Positions 1-8,273 of a stretch of DNA of 49,639 nucleotides are shown here, one piece after another (the first letter of the stretch is position 1; every line of letters starts with the position of its first letter). This DNA comes from Endomicrobiales bacterium (GTDB lineage Bacteria > Elusimicrobiota > Endomicrobiia > Endomicrobiales > JAFGIL01): the NCBI GenBank assembly GCA_016929635.1, contig JAFGIL010000073.1, forward strand, positions 1 to 49,639, in the 5' to 3' direction. The translations under genes were made by a program, and so were the position numbers. Under the pieces are notes generated by a model. The model saw nothing but the letters and a program-made list of their open reading frames with translations, made no database searches and was not told where the DNA came from.

Positions 1-1
1 A

Positions 2-652
2 ACTCAGGTAAGGACTGTCCCGATAAAAAAAATAGAAAGAATACAAGTGGACAAAGGGGCTGATTATCTGGATGAGGTTGACGAAGAAGAAGGAACCCAC
101 TATGAATCAAAAAAAGTGCCGGAGATAATTATCGATAAAGAATACGGTTTTCTGGATTTTAAGATGGGCCCTAAATTCGGTGTATTCTTCTATACTGATG
201 AGACAGTAAAGGAGAAACACAAAAATGCTTTTCAGCTCGGGTTTAATGCAACCCTGTGGATGAAGGAGCCCGGCATACAATTTGAAGTTGAAAACTGTCA
301 GACCAGTTTTGACGGTACAATTGAATATACTGATTGGGTTGGAACCGAAACATACAGTTACCAGGAAAAACTGTCCGTAACGCCTTTATGGATATCTTTT
401 TTAATGAGAAAAAATGCCCCTAACTATTTTTTTGTCGGTGCTGGCATGGGAATGGTAATGTGCAACATAACTAAAAAAATAGAAGACTATGAATTCGCCG
501 TGAAAAATGATTTTTTCGGGAATCAATTTTTAATAGGAGTTTATAACGAAAAAATAGGTGTGGTGGCAAAGTACACCAGGGTATTTACAAACAAAAACTG
601 GGGAAGGATAGAGCTTGGCGGTTTCAGCATAGCAATCAACATACATTTGTAA
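2..652 (+). CDS. Outer-membrane beta-barrel-like protein, 5'-truncated by window edge
   Basis: The reading frame is open to the left edge (codons from base 2). A GTG at 47 is the first possible start inside the window, but the real start probably lies upstream. From about residue 50 of the visible part the protein alternates short hydrophobic/aromatic strands with polar turns (KFGVFFY, FQLGFNATLWM, YFFVGAGMGMVM, FLIGVYN, IELGGFSIAINIHL), as in a small outer-membrane barrel. The stretch before it is acidic and linker-like. No family is recognised with certainty. It ends two bases before the VanZ-like gene, so the two may be cotranscribed. Confidence 0.6.
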   Translation, partial: TQVRTVPIKKIERIQVDKGADYLDEVDEEEGTHYESKKVPEIIIDKEYGFLDFKMGPKFGVFFYTDETVKEKHKNAFQLGFNATLWMKEPGIQFEVENCQTSFDGTIEYTDWVGTETYSYQEKLSVTPLWISFLMRKNAPNYFFVGAGMGMVMCNITKKIEDYEFAVKNDFFGNQFLIGVYNEKIGVVAKYTRVFTNKNWGRIELGGFSIAINIHL

Positions 653-653
653 A

Positions 654-1187
654 ATGAGGTTATCCAGGTTAACTATTATCTATGCGATTTATGTTATTGT
701 ATCTGCCTCATTTATGAGGTATGTTCTTGATTATCTTTTTGATACGATAGGTATTTCAGGGGTGAGTTTGATTATTTGGGCTGCATTTGCTTTGCTGGCA
801 GCTCTGGCGGTATTTTTTATTTATCGACGTAAACCTTCTTTATGGAAGCTGGTTTCATTTCTTGTGCTTTTAACCGCGGGGGCAATATATGCTTCGAGAA
901 TGAAAATAGTCGAAGAAAGATTTCATCTTCTGCAGTTTGGATTGCTGGGCTGGCTGTCAACCAATGATTTATTTAAAAAAAATACCGGGATTGCCAAGGT
1001 AATGATTTCATTCCTTTTTTGTGCACTTGTGGTTGTTGCGGACGAATTGCTGCAGTGGTGGCTTCCAAACAGATACGGAGACATTCGCGATGTAATTTTC
1101 GGGATTCTCGGGGCACTTTGGGGCATTGTTCTTTTTCTGCTCATAAAAACAGGAAAATCTGACAGCGCAGAAACAATAATGACATGA
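654..1187 (+). CDS. VanZ-like family membrane protein
   Basis: This 177-residue, very hydrophobic protein has about five membrane helices. The VanZ-family signatures are visible: a His in FHLLQFGLLGWL, then DELLQWWLPNRYGDIRDVIFGILGALWG, matching the family pattern of an acidic-Gln motif before P-x-R and an Asp followed by a small-residue helix. VanZ proteins confer low-level teicoplanin resistance in enterococci, but the function of most family members is unknown. The stop overlaps the mtaB start (ATGA at 1184-1187), which suggests translational coupling. The family call is fairly secure; the role is not. Confidence 0.75.
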   Translation: MRLSRLTIIYAIYVIVSASFMRYVLDYLFDTIGISGVSLIIWAAFALLAALAVFFIYRRKPSLWKLVSFLVLLTAGAIYASRMKIVEERFHLLQFGLLGWLSTNDLFKKNTGIAKVMISFLFCALVVVADELLQWWLPNRYGDIRDVIFGILGALWGIVLFLLIKTGKSDSAETIMT

Positions 1188-2410
1188 AAAAAGCATATAT
1201 ACACACATTCGGATGTAAAGTAAATCAATATGATTCGCAGGTCATCAGGGATAGTTTCAGGTCAAAAGGATATGAGTTTTGTCCGGACTTTAATGAGGTG
1301 GATGTTGTTATAGTTAATTCCTGTACAGTGACTTCCGAAGCGGACAGGCAATGCCGTCAATTAATAAGGAAAGTATTAAGAAAAAATAAGAAAGCGAAAG
1401 TGCTGGTTACCGGGTGTTACCCTGTTCGTTCATCCCGGGAGATTAAGGACATTTCAGATAGAATCGAGATCCTGCCAAAAACATCTAGTTATAATTCGGG
1501 AAAAGAAGATAAAATCGGAATAAATAAGTTCGAAGGGCGTTCCAGGGCTTTTGTAAAAATTCAGGACGGATGCAGTAACTTTTGCAGTTATTGCATAGTC
1601 CCTTTTGTAAGGCCAAAGCTGTGGAGCAGGCCTGAAGAGGAAGTTGTAAATGAGGTGAAAAACCTATTAAAACAGGGATACAGGGAGGTTGTGTTGACCG
1701 GCGTGCATCTGGGCAATTATGAATATGGATTGGTTAATATCCTGGAAAAAATAATAGGTTTAAACGACGATTTCAGGATAAGGCTCTCATCAATAGATGT
1801 CGGCGGAGTTACGGATGAACTGCTGGGGCTGATGAAGTCAAATCCGGCCAAAATCTGCGCTCATTTGCATATTCCTTTACAGTCAGGTTCAAATGATATC
1901 TTAAAAAAGATGAAAAGAACTTATAATTCGGAATTCTATCAGAAAGCAGTAGAAAAGGTTTATGCTTCTTTGCCTGATGCTGGTGTTACCACAGATGTAA
2001 TGGTTGGATTTCCAGGAGAAACAGATAAAGATTTCGATTTAACTTATAATTTAATTAACAGGCTGAAATTAACCCGCCTTCATGTGTTCCGGTTTTCTCC
2101 AAGGCCGGGTACGTTGGCTGCAGGTTTCGATAACAGGGTACCGGAGAATATCATAAAAGAGCGTTCTAACAAGCTTAAAGCCCTTGACAAAAAGCTGCAG
2201 GAGACATTCTGGCGCAGATTTATAGGAAAATCCCGGCTTGTTGTTATGGAAGGTAAAAGTAAAACAGCAATAACTGATAATTATATAAGGATTTTTTTAG
2301 ATTCCGATATAAAGGCAAAAAGCGGTATTTTTAAGGTTGAAATATTTGAAAGGATGGGTAAACCTTGGGGTAAACTCAGCGAAGTTAATGAACCTGTTCT
2401 TAATCAGTGA
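1184..2410 (+). CDS. mtaB: tRNA (t6A37)-methylthiotransferase MtaB
   Basis: Radical-SAM methylthiotransferase that converts t6A37 to ms2t6A in ANN-decoding tRNAs. The N-terminal UPF0004 domain carries the three cluster ligands Cys11 (TFGCKVNQYDS), Cys47 (NSCTVT) and Cys78 (TGCYP). The radical-SAM motif CxxxCxxC is at 130-134-137, and a short TRAM-like tail ends the protein. The TFGCKVNQ start is typical of MtaB rather than MiaB or RimO. Length 408 is slightly short because the linker between the two domains is compact. Start ATG overlaps the VanZ-like stop. The final TGA overlaps a GTG that opens a tiny ORF. Confidence 0.93.
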   Translation: MKKAYIHTFGCKVNQYDSQVIRDSFRSKGYEFCPDFNEVDVVIVNSCTVTSEADRQCRQLIRKVLRKNKKAKVLVTGCYPVRSSREIKDISDRIEILPKTSSYNSGKEDKIGINKFEGRSRAFVKIQDGCSNFCSYCIVPFVRPKLWSRPEEEVVNEVKNLLKQGYREVVLTGVHLGNYEYGLVNILEKIIGLNDDFRIRLSSIDVGGVTDELLGLMKSNPAKICAHLHIPLQSGSNDILKKMKRTYNSEFYQKAVEKVYASLPDAGVTTDVMVGFPGETDKDFDLTYNLINRLKLTRLHVFRFSPRPGTLAAGFDNRVPENIIKERSNKLKALDKKLQETFWRRFIGKSRLVVMEGKSKTAITDNYIRIFLDSDIKAKSGIFKVEIFERMGKPWGKLSEVNEPVLNQ

Positions 2411-2490
2411 ATATTTTAAAAAGATTATTTTACAAATTAATAGGGACGTTCAAAGAAATATTTCTTCATCTCAGGCTGGGAAGACCATAA
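2407..2490 (+). CDS. Possible 27-residue coupled mini-ORF
   Basis: A GTG overlapping the mtaB stop (GTGA) opens a 27-codon frame encoding a basic, amphipathic peptide (KRLFYKLIGTF...HLRLGRP). Its TAA overlaps the next ATG (TAATG at 2488-2492). The stop/start overlaps look like translational coupling, but the peptide matches no family I know and may be chance or part of a decayed gene. Confidence 0.25.
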   Translation: MNILKRLFYKLIGTFKEIFLHLRLGRP

Positions 2491-2696
2491 TGAATATTGG
2501 CAGCGGTATAGCTTCGGGTTCAGTGAATTTATCCGGGCATACTATTACTATCCCCCAGAACGTTAATTTAAGAGTTGTACACGTTGATTTTCCGAGAATG
2601 AAAAGGGAAGCATTAAGAATAATCGTAAACTAGAGTAAAACCGGCAACACTCCGCCGCCGGATGATGGCGAATTGCCTCCAAGCGACGAGTTTTAA
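2490..2696 (+). pseudogene. Small ORF interrupted by in-frame TAG, probable gene remnant
   Basis: The ATG at 2490 gives 47 residues to a TAG at 2631-2633. The same frame then stays open to a TAA at 2694-2696 and encodes an acidic, proline-rich tail (TGNTPPPDDGELPPSDEF). The first part (GSGIASGSVNLSGHTITIPQ) has plausible protein-like composition and the frame is also open upstream of the ATG. The simplest reading is the 3' remnant of a gene that acquired an amber stop. TAG is an ordinary stop elsewhere here (ftsW, mraY, murE), so readthrough is unlikely. Family not recognised. Confidence 0.35.
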
Positions 2697-2933
2697 ACTA
2701 TAAATCTAGGACCAAAAGTTCGCTCAAATATCTGTCATCTGAAGCGCAGTATCAGAGGTGAAATAGACCACCCATTCGGCTATTCAAATGACAATTTGAT
2801 ATATGCTATAGTGTGGGTTTTAACTAAGGACTTCAACTGAGTTCAGTTGAGGTCCTTAGTGCTTGTAGTCTAAATAATCCGATTTGAGCGAATTCGAGGT
2901 GCAAAATCAGTTATTTTTTTATTTTAAAAAGAC
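2697..2933. other. Structured intergenic element, no gene seen
   Basis: No coding frame is evident. The stretch holds an 11-bp inverted repeat (TTCGCTCAAAT at 2719-2729 and ATTTGAGCGAA at 2882-2892) enclosing a long near-perfect palindrome (see 2823-2860). It ends just before the hit promoter. It could be a small non-autonomous mobile element, a structured RNA or a decayed insertion; the sequence alone does not decide. Confidence 0.5.
2823..2860. repeat. 38-bp near-perfect palindrome
   Basis: Two 18-base arms (2823-2840 and 2843-2860) are complementary apart from one G-T wobble, with only GT between them. No T-run follows, so it does not look like a Rho-independent terminator. Confidence 0.8.
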
Positions 2934-2962
2934 TTGAATTTAAAATACGTTTGTGATATAAT
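2934..2962 (+). promoter_or_regulatory. Sigma70-type promoter for the hit-rpsU-dnaG-rpoD operon
   Basis: TTGAAT (2934-2939), a 17-bp spacer and a perfect TATAAT (2957-2962), placed 37 bases before the hit start codon. Confidence 0.75.
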
Positions 2963-2998
2963 TATACAGATATAATTAGAACTAAAGCATAATATTAT

Positions 2999-3340
2999 AT
3001 GGATTGTATATTTTGTAAGATTGTTAAGAGGGAAATACCCAGTCAAATTGTATACGAAAATGAAAGGATTTTGGCATTCAGGGATATAACTCCGCAGGCT
3101 CCTGTACATATTCTTATAATACCCAAAGCGCACATTACAGGATTGAATGATATATCCCGGGATCATACTGAGTTATTAGGTGAAATACAAAGTGCAGCAA
3201 AAGAGATAGCAGAAAAGGAAAATATAAGTTCAAGCGGATACCGTGTTGTTACTAATTGCGGGAAAAATGCAGGCCAGGCAGTGGATCATTTGCATTATCA
3301 TATCTTGGGGGGGCGGAAGTTTTCCTGGCCCCCGGGATAA
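2999..3340 (+). CDS. HIT family (HINT-like) nucleotide-binding hydrolase
   Basis: A 113-residue histidine-triad protein. It begins with CIFCKI (Cys3, Cys6, the zinc pair of bacterial HINT/YcfF-type proteins). The catalytic triad H97-x-H99-x-H101 lies in DHLHYHILGG near the C-terminus. HINT proteins hydrolyse nucleoside phosphoramidates and adenylates such as AMP-lysine; the physiological substrate here is unknown. The length is normal for the family. It is the first gene after the promoter at 2934 and shares a transcript with rpsU, a neighbour arrangement known in other bacteria. Confidence 0.92.
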   Translation: MDCIFCKIVKREIPSQIVYENERILAFRDITPQAPVHILIIPKAHITGLNDISRDHTELLGEIQSAAKEIAEKENISSSGYRVVTNCGKNAGQAVDHLHYHILGGRKFSWPPG

Positions 3341-3412
3341 GCAATAAAATTTACTAATTTTACAGTGGAAGTTATCCATTGATAAATGATAGAAAGGTGG
3401 TGTAGATCGGTT

Positions 3413-3613
3413 ATGGTTAATGTGAGAGTTAGAGATGGCGAAAACATTGAAGATGCAATAAGACGCTTCAAAAGAGAGTGTGAACGCAACGGAATCATGC
3501 AAGAGATTAAGAAAAGAGAGTACTATAAACCCCCTAGTGTTGTAAGGAAAGAAAAAAAAGCGGAAGCCAAAAGAAAAATGCGCCGCAGGTTTTACAAGGA
3601 TAACAGGTATTAA
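3413..3613 (+). CDS. rpsU: Small ribosomal subunit protein bS21
   Basis: A 66-residue, highly basic protein with the bS21 pattern: VRVRDGENIEDAIRRFKREC near the N-terminus and a Lys/Arg-rich tail (KAEAKRKMRRRFYK). I chose the ATG at 3413 because family members start M-x-x-V-x-V; the frame is open to 3386 but the extra nine residues have no counterpart in the family. A purine-rich AAAGGTGG lies 13 or more bases upstream, which is a loose Shine-Dalgarno. bS21 helps the 30S subunit engage mRNA. rpsU heads the classic macromolecular-synthesis operon with dnaG and rpoD downstream. Confidence 0.92.
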   Translation: MVNVRVRDGENIEDAIRRFKRECERNGIMQEIKKREYYKPPSVVRKEKKAEAKRKMRRRFYKDNRY

Positions 3614-3642
3614 TCTGTTAAGTTATGAAAAGAGGTTAAAAA

Positions 3643-4611
3643 GTGAAGCTAAAAGAACTTTACGAATTTTTTGTTGAACAGGGTATTAAAAAAGATCCCA
3701 GGGGAAGTTCAAATGTGTATGAGTTATTGAAAGAAACGAAAGAAAAATACTCCAAACTGAAAGACGACGAAAAAGAGGAGTTTGATGCAGAGAAACTTAA
3801 TAATCCATACGCTGACAGCAGAATACTCAACGACGCGGGTTCGGGTGACATTAAATCTCTTTTGGTTGGAATAGACGTAGAGGTGCAGGAGATTTTGCTT
3901 GCAAACACCCTTCGTGCCTCCGGTAAAAAGATAGATCTTGCATTGACTCATCATCCTGAAGGTCATGCGTATGCAAACTTTTACCAGGTAATGGATATGC
4001 AGGCAGATATACTGCATAAATTCGGTGTCCCGATAAACATTGCAGAGTCTGTTACGCAGACAAGGCTTAGAGAAGTGGGAAGAAGAGTGATGGCGCAAAA
4101 TCATACAAGAGCCGTAGATGCGGCAAAATTGCTGGGCGTGCCTTTCATGTCAGCTCATACAGTTGCCGACAACCAGGTTACGACCTATTTGCAGGATATA
4201 TTCGATAAGAATAAGCCGAAGTACCTGGGTGATATAATCAAAACGCTTAAAGAGATACCCGAGTATAAAGAAGCTTCCAAAATAGGAGCAGGCCCCACAA
4301 TTCTTAGAGGCAGCAAAGAAAACCGTGCCGGAAAGGTTTTTGTTGATATGACCGGCGGTACTGAAGGGGCAAAGGAAGCTTTGGCGAGGCTTGCGGATTC
4401 CGGCGTAGGGACTATAGTTGGAATGCATATGAGCGAAGACCACTATAAAGATGCGGAAAAATACCACCTGAACGTAATTATTGCAGGGCACATAGCTTCT
4501 GATAATTTGGGAGTGAATCTTCTTTTAGATGCCGCAGAAAAGAAGTTCGGAAAGTTGGAAGTTATTGGTTGCTCTGGTTTTAGGCGAGTCAATCACAGCA
4601 AAGCCAAATAA
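3643..4611 (+). CDS. NIF3-like (DUF34) metal-binding protein
   Basis: A 322-residue protein starting at a GTG preceded by AGAGG. Visible NIF3-like elements are LLVGID...L..A, the histidine pair in DLALTHHPEGHA (about residue 105) and the C-terminal VIIAGHIASDNLGVNLL, where a His typically joins the dinuclear metal site. The middle (residues 150-240) is less typical. NIF3/DUF34 proteins are near-universal and their function is poorly settled, with links to GTP cyclohydrolase I and to metal or nucleotide handling. The N-terminal 60 residues form a charged helical extension. It sits between rpsU and dnaG in the same direction, inside the macromolecular-synthesis operon. Family call moderately sure; function unknown. 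Confidence 0.65.
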   Translation: MKLKELYEFFVEQGIKKDPRGSSNVYELLKETKEKYSKLKDDEKEEFDAEKLNNPYADSRILNDAGSGDIKSLLVGIDVEVQEILLANTLRASGKKIDLALTHHPEGHAYANFYQVMDMQADILHKFGVPINIAESVTQTRLREVGRRVMAQNHTRAVDAAKLLGVPFMSAHTVADNQVTTYLQDIFDKNKPKYLGDIIKTLKEIPEYKEASKIGAGPTILRGSKENRAGKVFVDMTGGTEGAKEALARLADSGVGTIVGMHMSEDHYKDAEKYHLNVIIAGHIASDNLGVNLLLDAAEKKFGKLEVIGCSGFRRVNHSKAK

Positions 4612-4630
4612 AATTTTGGTTTATTAAATT

Positions 4631-6349
4631 ATGTCCATTCCTTCAGAAACAATCGATAAAATCAGATTATCGACAGATATTGTAGAAATAGTGCGGGAAT
4701 ATATTCCTACCATTAAGAAAGCAGGCAGGAATTGGAGAGCTCTTTGTCCGTTTCATCATGAAAAAACACCTTCTTTTATGGTTAGCCCGGAAAAGGGAAT
4801 TTTTCACTGTTTTGGATGCCATGCAGGCGGTGATGCATTTAAATTCATAATGCAGATAGATAATTTGACATGGCCCGAAGCCGTTAAAAAATTAGGTGCC
4901 AGAGCCGGGATTGAGGTCAGGGAAACCAGGGAAGATATAGTCAGGAGTTCCGAGAGGCAAAAAATATATGACCTTCTTGAAAGCGCAGCGGATTTTTACC
5001 ACAGATGCCTAAAAGAATCACAAGAAGCGGCTCCGGCAAGAAAATACCTTGAGAAGAGGGGGGTTAATAAGGAGTCTATTGAGAAATTCCGGTTGGGATA
5101 CGCTCCTCAGAACTTACTTGTTTCCCAGTCATCAAAAAAAGGATATACAACCGAGCAGCTTATTAAAGCGGGTATAGTTACCAGGACCGATAGGGGCAAG
5201 ATCTTTGAATATATGTCAGGACGCCTTGTATTCCCGATATATAATGCCCAGGGGAATGTCGTTGCTTTTGGCGGCAGGACCTTAAAAGATGAAAAACCAA
5301 AGTATATTAACAGCCCCGAGACTTCTGTTTTTCTGAAATCTACTCAGCTTTACGGGCTGTATCAGGCAATTCCGACTTTAAGGAAACAGCGGGAGACAAT
5401 TATTCTGGAAGGCTATATGGACGTTGTTATGTCTCATCAGTTTGGAATAAATAATGCTGTTGCCACTCTAGGGACGGCATATACTTCGCAGCATTCCCAT
5501 ATATTGCAGCGTTATTCGGAGAAGATTACATTGATTTTTGATTCTGACAGCGCAGGTAATCAGGCTGCATCAAGGGCAATAGACAGCTGGATAGATTCTG
5601 AGCTTAATTTGAAAGTGGTAAGCCTCCCGGAGAATATGGATCCGGATGAGTATTTATTAAAATACGGAAATGAGGATTTTCTGTCTTTTATTAACAGAGA
5701 AGAAAAGCCTGCCGTAGAATTTTTAACCAAGCAGTCTATTTCTTTATGGGGTTGTGACACCCCGGAATCAAAAAATAAGGTTGTTCAGGATATCAGGCCG
5801 TTTTATACAAAGTTAAACAATGCAATTCTGAAACAGGAATGGGTGAAGTATTTAGCAGAGAGGATCAAGACATCTGAAGATGCAGTAAAAACCGAATTGG
5901 AAAAAAGGAAAAAAGAAGCGGATAAGGATGACCTAATAAGCAGTATCAAAACTATGATACGTTCTGCCGAAGAGGAGATACTGCAGATAATCTCAGTATA
6001 TCCCCAATATCGAAATCTTGTAAGCGAGGAGCTTTTTAAGCATAGGCGCAACAGAAAAGTATGCCAGCTTATTTTGAAAGATGTGCCGATATCAGATATT
6101 GTCAATCATCTGGAACAATCCGAAGTATCTTGGTTTACTGAGTTAGTGGTAGAGGATAAAGAATACAAGTCACCGGAACAGGTTTTGGTAAATCTTCTCA
6201 GAGATTTAAGATATCAAGAACTTAGAGATGAAAGAGCACGTTTGGAAAAAGAAGTAATACCTATGCTGGATGGCGACGCACCAAAAGATGAATCTAAGAT
6301 TGAGATGTATAAGGATTTAATAAAACAACTGCAGGGTTCGGTAAAATAA
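4631..6349 (+). CDS. dnaG: DNA primase DnaG
   Basis: Synthesises RNA primers at the replication fork with the replicative helicase. The N-terminal CHC2 zinc finger has Cys39, His42, Cys60 and Cys63. The TOPRIM core has E260 in ILEGYMDV and the acidic pair D304/D306 in FDSDSAGN. Residues after about 400 form the helicase-binding region, which is divergent as usual. At 572 residues it is of normal length. The TAA is immediately followed by the rpoD ATG with no gap, so expression of the two is probably coupled, as in the rpsU-dnaG-rpoD operon of many bacteria. Confidence 0.97.
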   Translation: MSIPSETIDKIRLSTDIVEIVREYIPTIKKAGRNWRALCPFHHEKTPSFMVSPEKGIFHCFGCHAGGDAFKFIMQIDNLTWPEAVKKLGARAGIEVRETREDIVRSSERQKIYDLLESAADFYHRCLKESQEAAPARKYLEKRGVNKESIEKFRLGYAPQNLLVSQSSKKGYTTEQLIKAGIVTRTDRGKIFEYMSGRLVFPIYNAQGNVVAFGGRTLKDEKPKYINSPETSVFLKSTQLYGLYQAIPTLRKQRETIILEGYMDVVMSHQFGINNAVATLGTAYTSQHSHILQRYSEKITLIFDSDSAGNQAASRAIDSWIDSELNLKVVSLPENMDPDEYLLKYGNEDFLSFINREEKPAVEFLTKQSISLWGCDTPESKNKVVQDIRPFYTKLNNAILKQEWVKYLAERIKTSEDAVKTELEKRKKEADKDDLISSIKTMIRSAEEEILQIISVYPQYRNLVSEELFKHRRNRKVCQLILKDVPISDIVNHLEQSEVSWFTELVVEDKEYKSPEQVLVNLLRDLRYQELRDERARLEKEVIPMLDGDAPKDESKIEMYKDLIKQLQGSVK

Positions 6350-8062
6350 ATGAATAAAAAAGCAAATGTTTTCAAGGAATTAATTGAGCTAGGTAAAAAC
6401 CACGGTTATCTGACATATGATGAGATTAATCGCAGTATTCCCGGTGCGGTTATATCTCCGGATAAAATCGATGAGTTTTTTGGTGCCCTGGATGAGTTGG
6501 GTATTGCTGTCGTTGAAAAGGAAAAAGATTATACGGAGAAAGTCAGCGAGGTTGCTGAATCTGCTCCCAAAGAAGATGAAGATGAGATAACAAATCCCGT
6601 AAGAATGTATTTAAGCGAGATGGCAAAAGTTTCGCTTCTTGACCGTAAAACGGAAGTGAATCTGGCACGTAATATACGGGAAAACGAAAAAAAGCTTAAG
6701 CATATAGTTCTTGAATCACCTTTAATTCTCAAGGAGATAAGAAATTGGGAAACATTGATTAACCAGCAGGAGATGACCCCGAAAGAATTAATGCCTAGAG
6801 GGCGTAAATCAACTTCACAGCTGCGGAGGATGCGCCATAAAATAAAAGGTGCAGTGCGTCAGATAAACAAAAATGAAAGAGAAATACACAAGGTAGAAGA
6901 TAAACTTTCTAAAAAGGGCATAAAAGAAAAGAAGAAAGTAAATTTTAAGGCATTGATAAATGCTAAACGAATGAAAATAATCGATATTATTGTCGGGCTG
7001 AATTTGAACCAGGATAAAATAAAAAGGCTTGTCAATAAAATCAAGACGACCGCCGGAAAGATACGGGAGTTGAACGATGAGATAGGGCGTTATGAAAAAC
7101 GTTTGAAGATGCCTTCTACGCGAATTCAGCAGCTTTATAGACAAGTAAAATCTAAAAAGATAAGTTCTGGCGAGTTTAAGCGTCAGACAGGTTATACTAT
7201 GACCGGAGCGGAAGCTCTTGTTCAGAATCTTCAGAATATTATAAAACGCCGTAGAAGAATTGAAGACGGTATTTCTGTCAGCAGGGAAAGGCTTCTGGAT
7301 ACCGACCAGAAGATAAGAGAGTTAGAACAGATTATACACGATGATAAAATGAAATTGATACAGGCAAATTTCCGGCTGGTTGTATCTATAGCAAAGAAAC
7401 ATGTCGGAATGAGCAACCTCGAGCTTTCAGACCTTATTCAGGAGGGTAATTTAGGCCTTTCAAAAGCGGTTGAGAAGTTCGAATGGAAAAGAGGATTTAA
7501 ATTTTCCACATATGCCACATGGTGGATTCGCCAGTCGATAAATAGAGCCATAGCTGATCAATCAAGGACAATAAGAATCCCCGTACATATGAAGGAATTG
7601 ATTTCGAAGCTGACAAAAATAAAAAAGCGTTATCAGCAGGAGTTCGGGCGGGATCCTACAATAGAAGAGTACAGCAAATTTTTGCGATTGTCTCATGACA
7701 GGATGAGGAAAGTCCTGAAGATGATGCAGGATCCTATATCACTTGCTACACCAATAGGGGAAGAAGAAGACTCCAGGTTGGAAGATTTTATTGAGGACCA
7801 GAATAATCCGAGCCCCGTACAGAAAAACAATGAATACCGGGCACAGCTTGAGATAGAGAAAGTTTTAAATACATTGACTCCAAGGGAAGCAGATATTATC
7901 AGGTTGAGATATGGAATAGGAGTCGGTTATCCCAGGACTCTTGAGGAAGTCGGCCAGATATTTGGAGTTACAAGAGAAAGAGTGAGGCAGATTGAGGCTA
8001 AAGCAGTCCGTAAACTGCGTCATCCGTCAAGAAGTAAAGCTTTGAAAGAGTACCTTGAATAA
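6350..8062 (+). CDS. rpoD: RNA polymerase primary sigma factor RpoD
   Basis: Housekeeping sigma70. It has an N-terminal region-1.1-like domain, region 1.2 around [16 protein letters not shown] (residue 83 on), region 2 from about 333 ([35 protein letters not shown]), region 3 from about 420, and region 4 from about 509 with the helix-turn-helix [19 protein letters not shown]. Between regions 1.2 and 2 lies a roughly 200-residue non-conserved region that is unusually basic and coiled-coil-like, unlike the acidic one in E. coli. Several promoters here match its expected TTGACA-17-TATAAT preference. It directly follows dnaG and precedes two tRNA genes. Confidence 0.97.
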   Translation: MNKKANVFKELIELGKNHGYLTYDEINRSIPGAVISPDKIDEFFGALDELGIAVVEKEKDYTEKVSEVAESAPKEDEDEITNPVRMYLSEMAKVSLLDRKTEVNLARNIRENEKKLKHIVLESPLILKEIRNWETLINQQEMTPKELMPRGRKSTSQLRRMRHKIKGAVRQINKNEREIHKVEDKLSKKGIKEKKKVNFKALINAKRMKIIDIIVGLNLNQDKIKRLVNKIKTTAGKIRELNDEIGRYEKRLKMPSTRIQQLYRQVKSKKISSGEFKRQTGYTMTGAEALVQNLQNIIKRRRRIEDGISVSRERLLDTDQKIRELEQIIHDDKMKLIQANFRLVVSIAKKHVGMSNLELSDLIQEGNLGLSKAVEKFEWKRGFKFSTYATWWIRQSINRAIADQSRTIRIPVHMKELISKLTKIKKRYQQEFGRDPTIEEYSKFLRLSHDRMRKVLKMMQDPISLATPIGEEEDSRLEDFIEDQNNPSPVQKNNEYRAQLEIEKVLNTLTPREADIIRLRYGIGVGYPRTLEEVGQIFGVTRERVRQIEAKAVRKLRHPSRSKALKEYLE

Positions 8063-8071
8063 TTTATAAAT

Positions 8072-8145
8072 GGGCCTGTAGCTCAGTTGGTTAGAGCAGT
8101 CGACTCATAATCGACGTGTCGTGGGTTCAAGTCCTACCAGGCCCA
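8072..8145 (+). tRNA. tRNA with CAT anticodon, probably tRNA-Ile2 (lysidine)
   Basis: A complete cloverleaf: acceptor GGGCCTG/CAGGCCC, D-arm GCTCAGTTGGTTAGAGC, anticodon loop CTCATAA, T-arm GTGGGTTCAAGTCCTAC. The acceptor pairs C4-G69 and C5-G68, together with the anticodon-stem context, resemble the TilS-modified isoleucine tRNA of E. coli rather than elongator tRNA-Met. Initiator tRNA is excluded by the paired first position and the lack of a GGG/CCC anticodon stem. CCA is not encoded. It lies 9 bases after rpoD. Confidence 0.85.
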
Positions 8146-8153
8146 ATGTAAAT

Positions 8154-8225
8154 GGGTAGTTAGCTCAGCGGAAGAGCGTTCGCCTCACACGCGAGAGGTC
8201 GCAGGTTCAAGCCCTGCACTACCCA
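8154..8225 (+). tRNA. tRNA-Val (CAC)
   Basis: A complete cloverleaf with acceptor GGGTAGT/ACTACCC, D-arm GCTCAGCGGAAGAGC, anticodon loop CTCACAC (anticodon CAC, reading GUG) and T-arm GCAGGTTCAAGCCCTGC. No encoded CCA. It follows the previous tRNA by 8 bases and is probably cotranscribed. Confidence 0.9.
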
Positions 8226-8273
8226 TGTTAATATAATAAGTCCGGACACTTTTGGATTAGAAAGAGGGATCGG

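Noticed and set aside
2490-2696. Amber readthrough or pyrrolysine insertion
   Set aside because: TAG ends several clear genes in the window (murE, mraY, ftsW), and no pyl genes are seen; a decayed gene is simpler.
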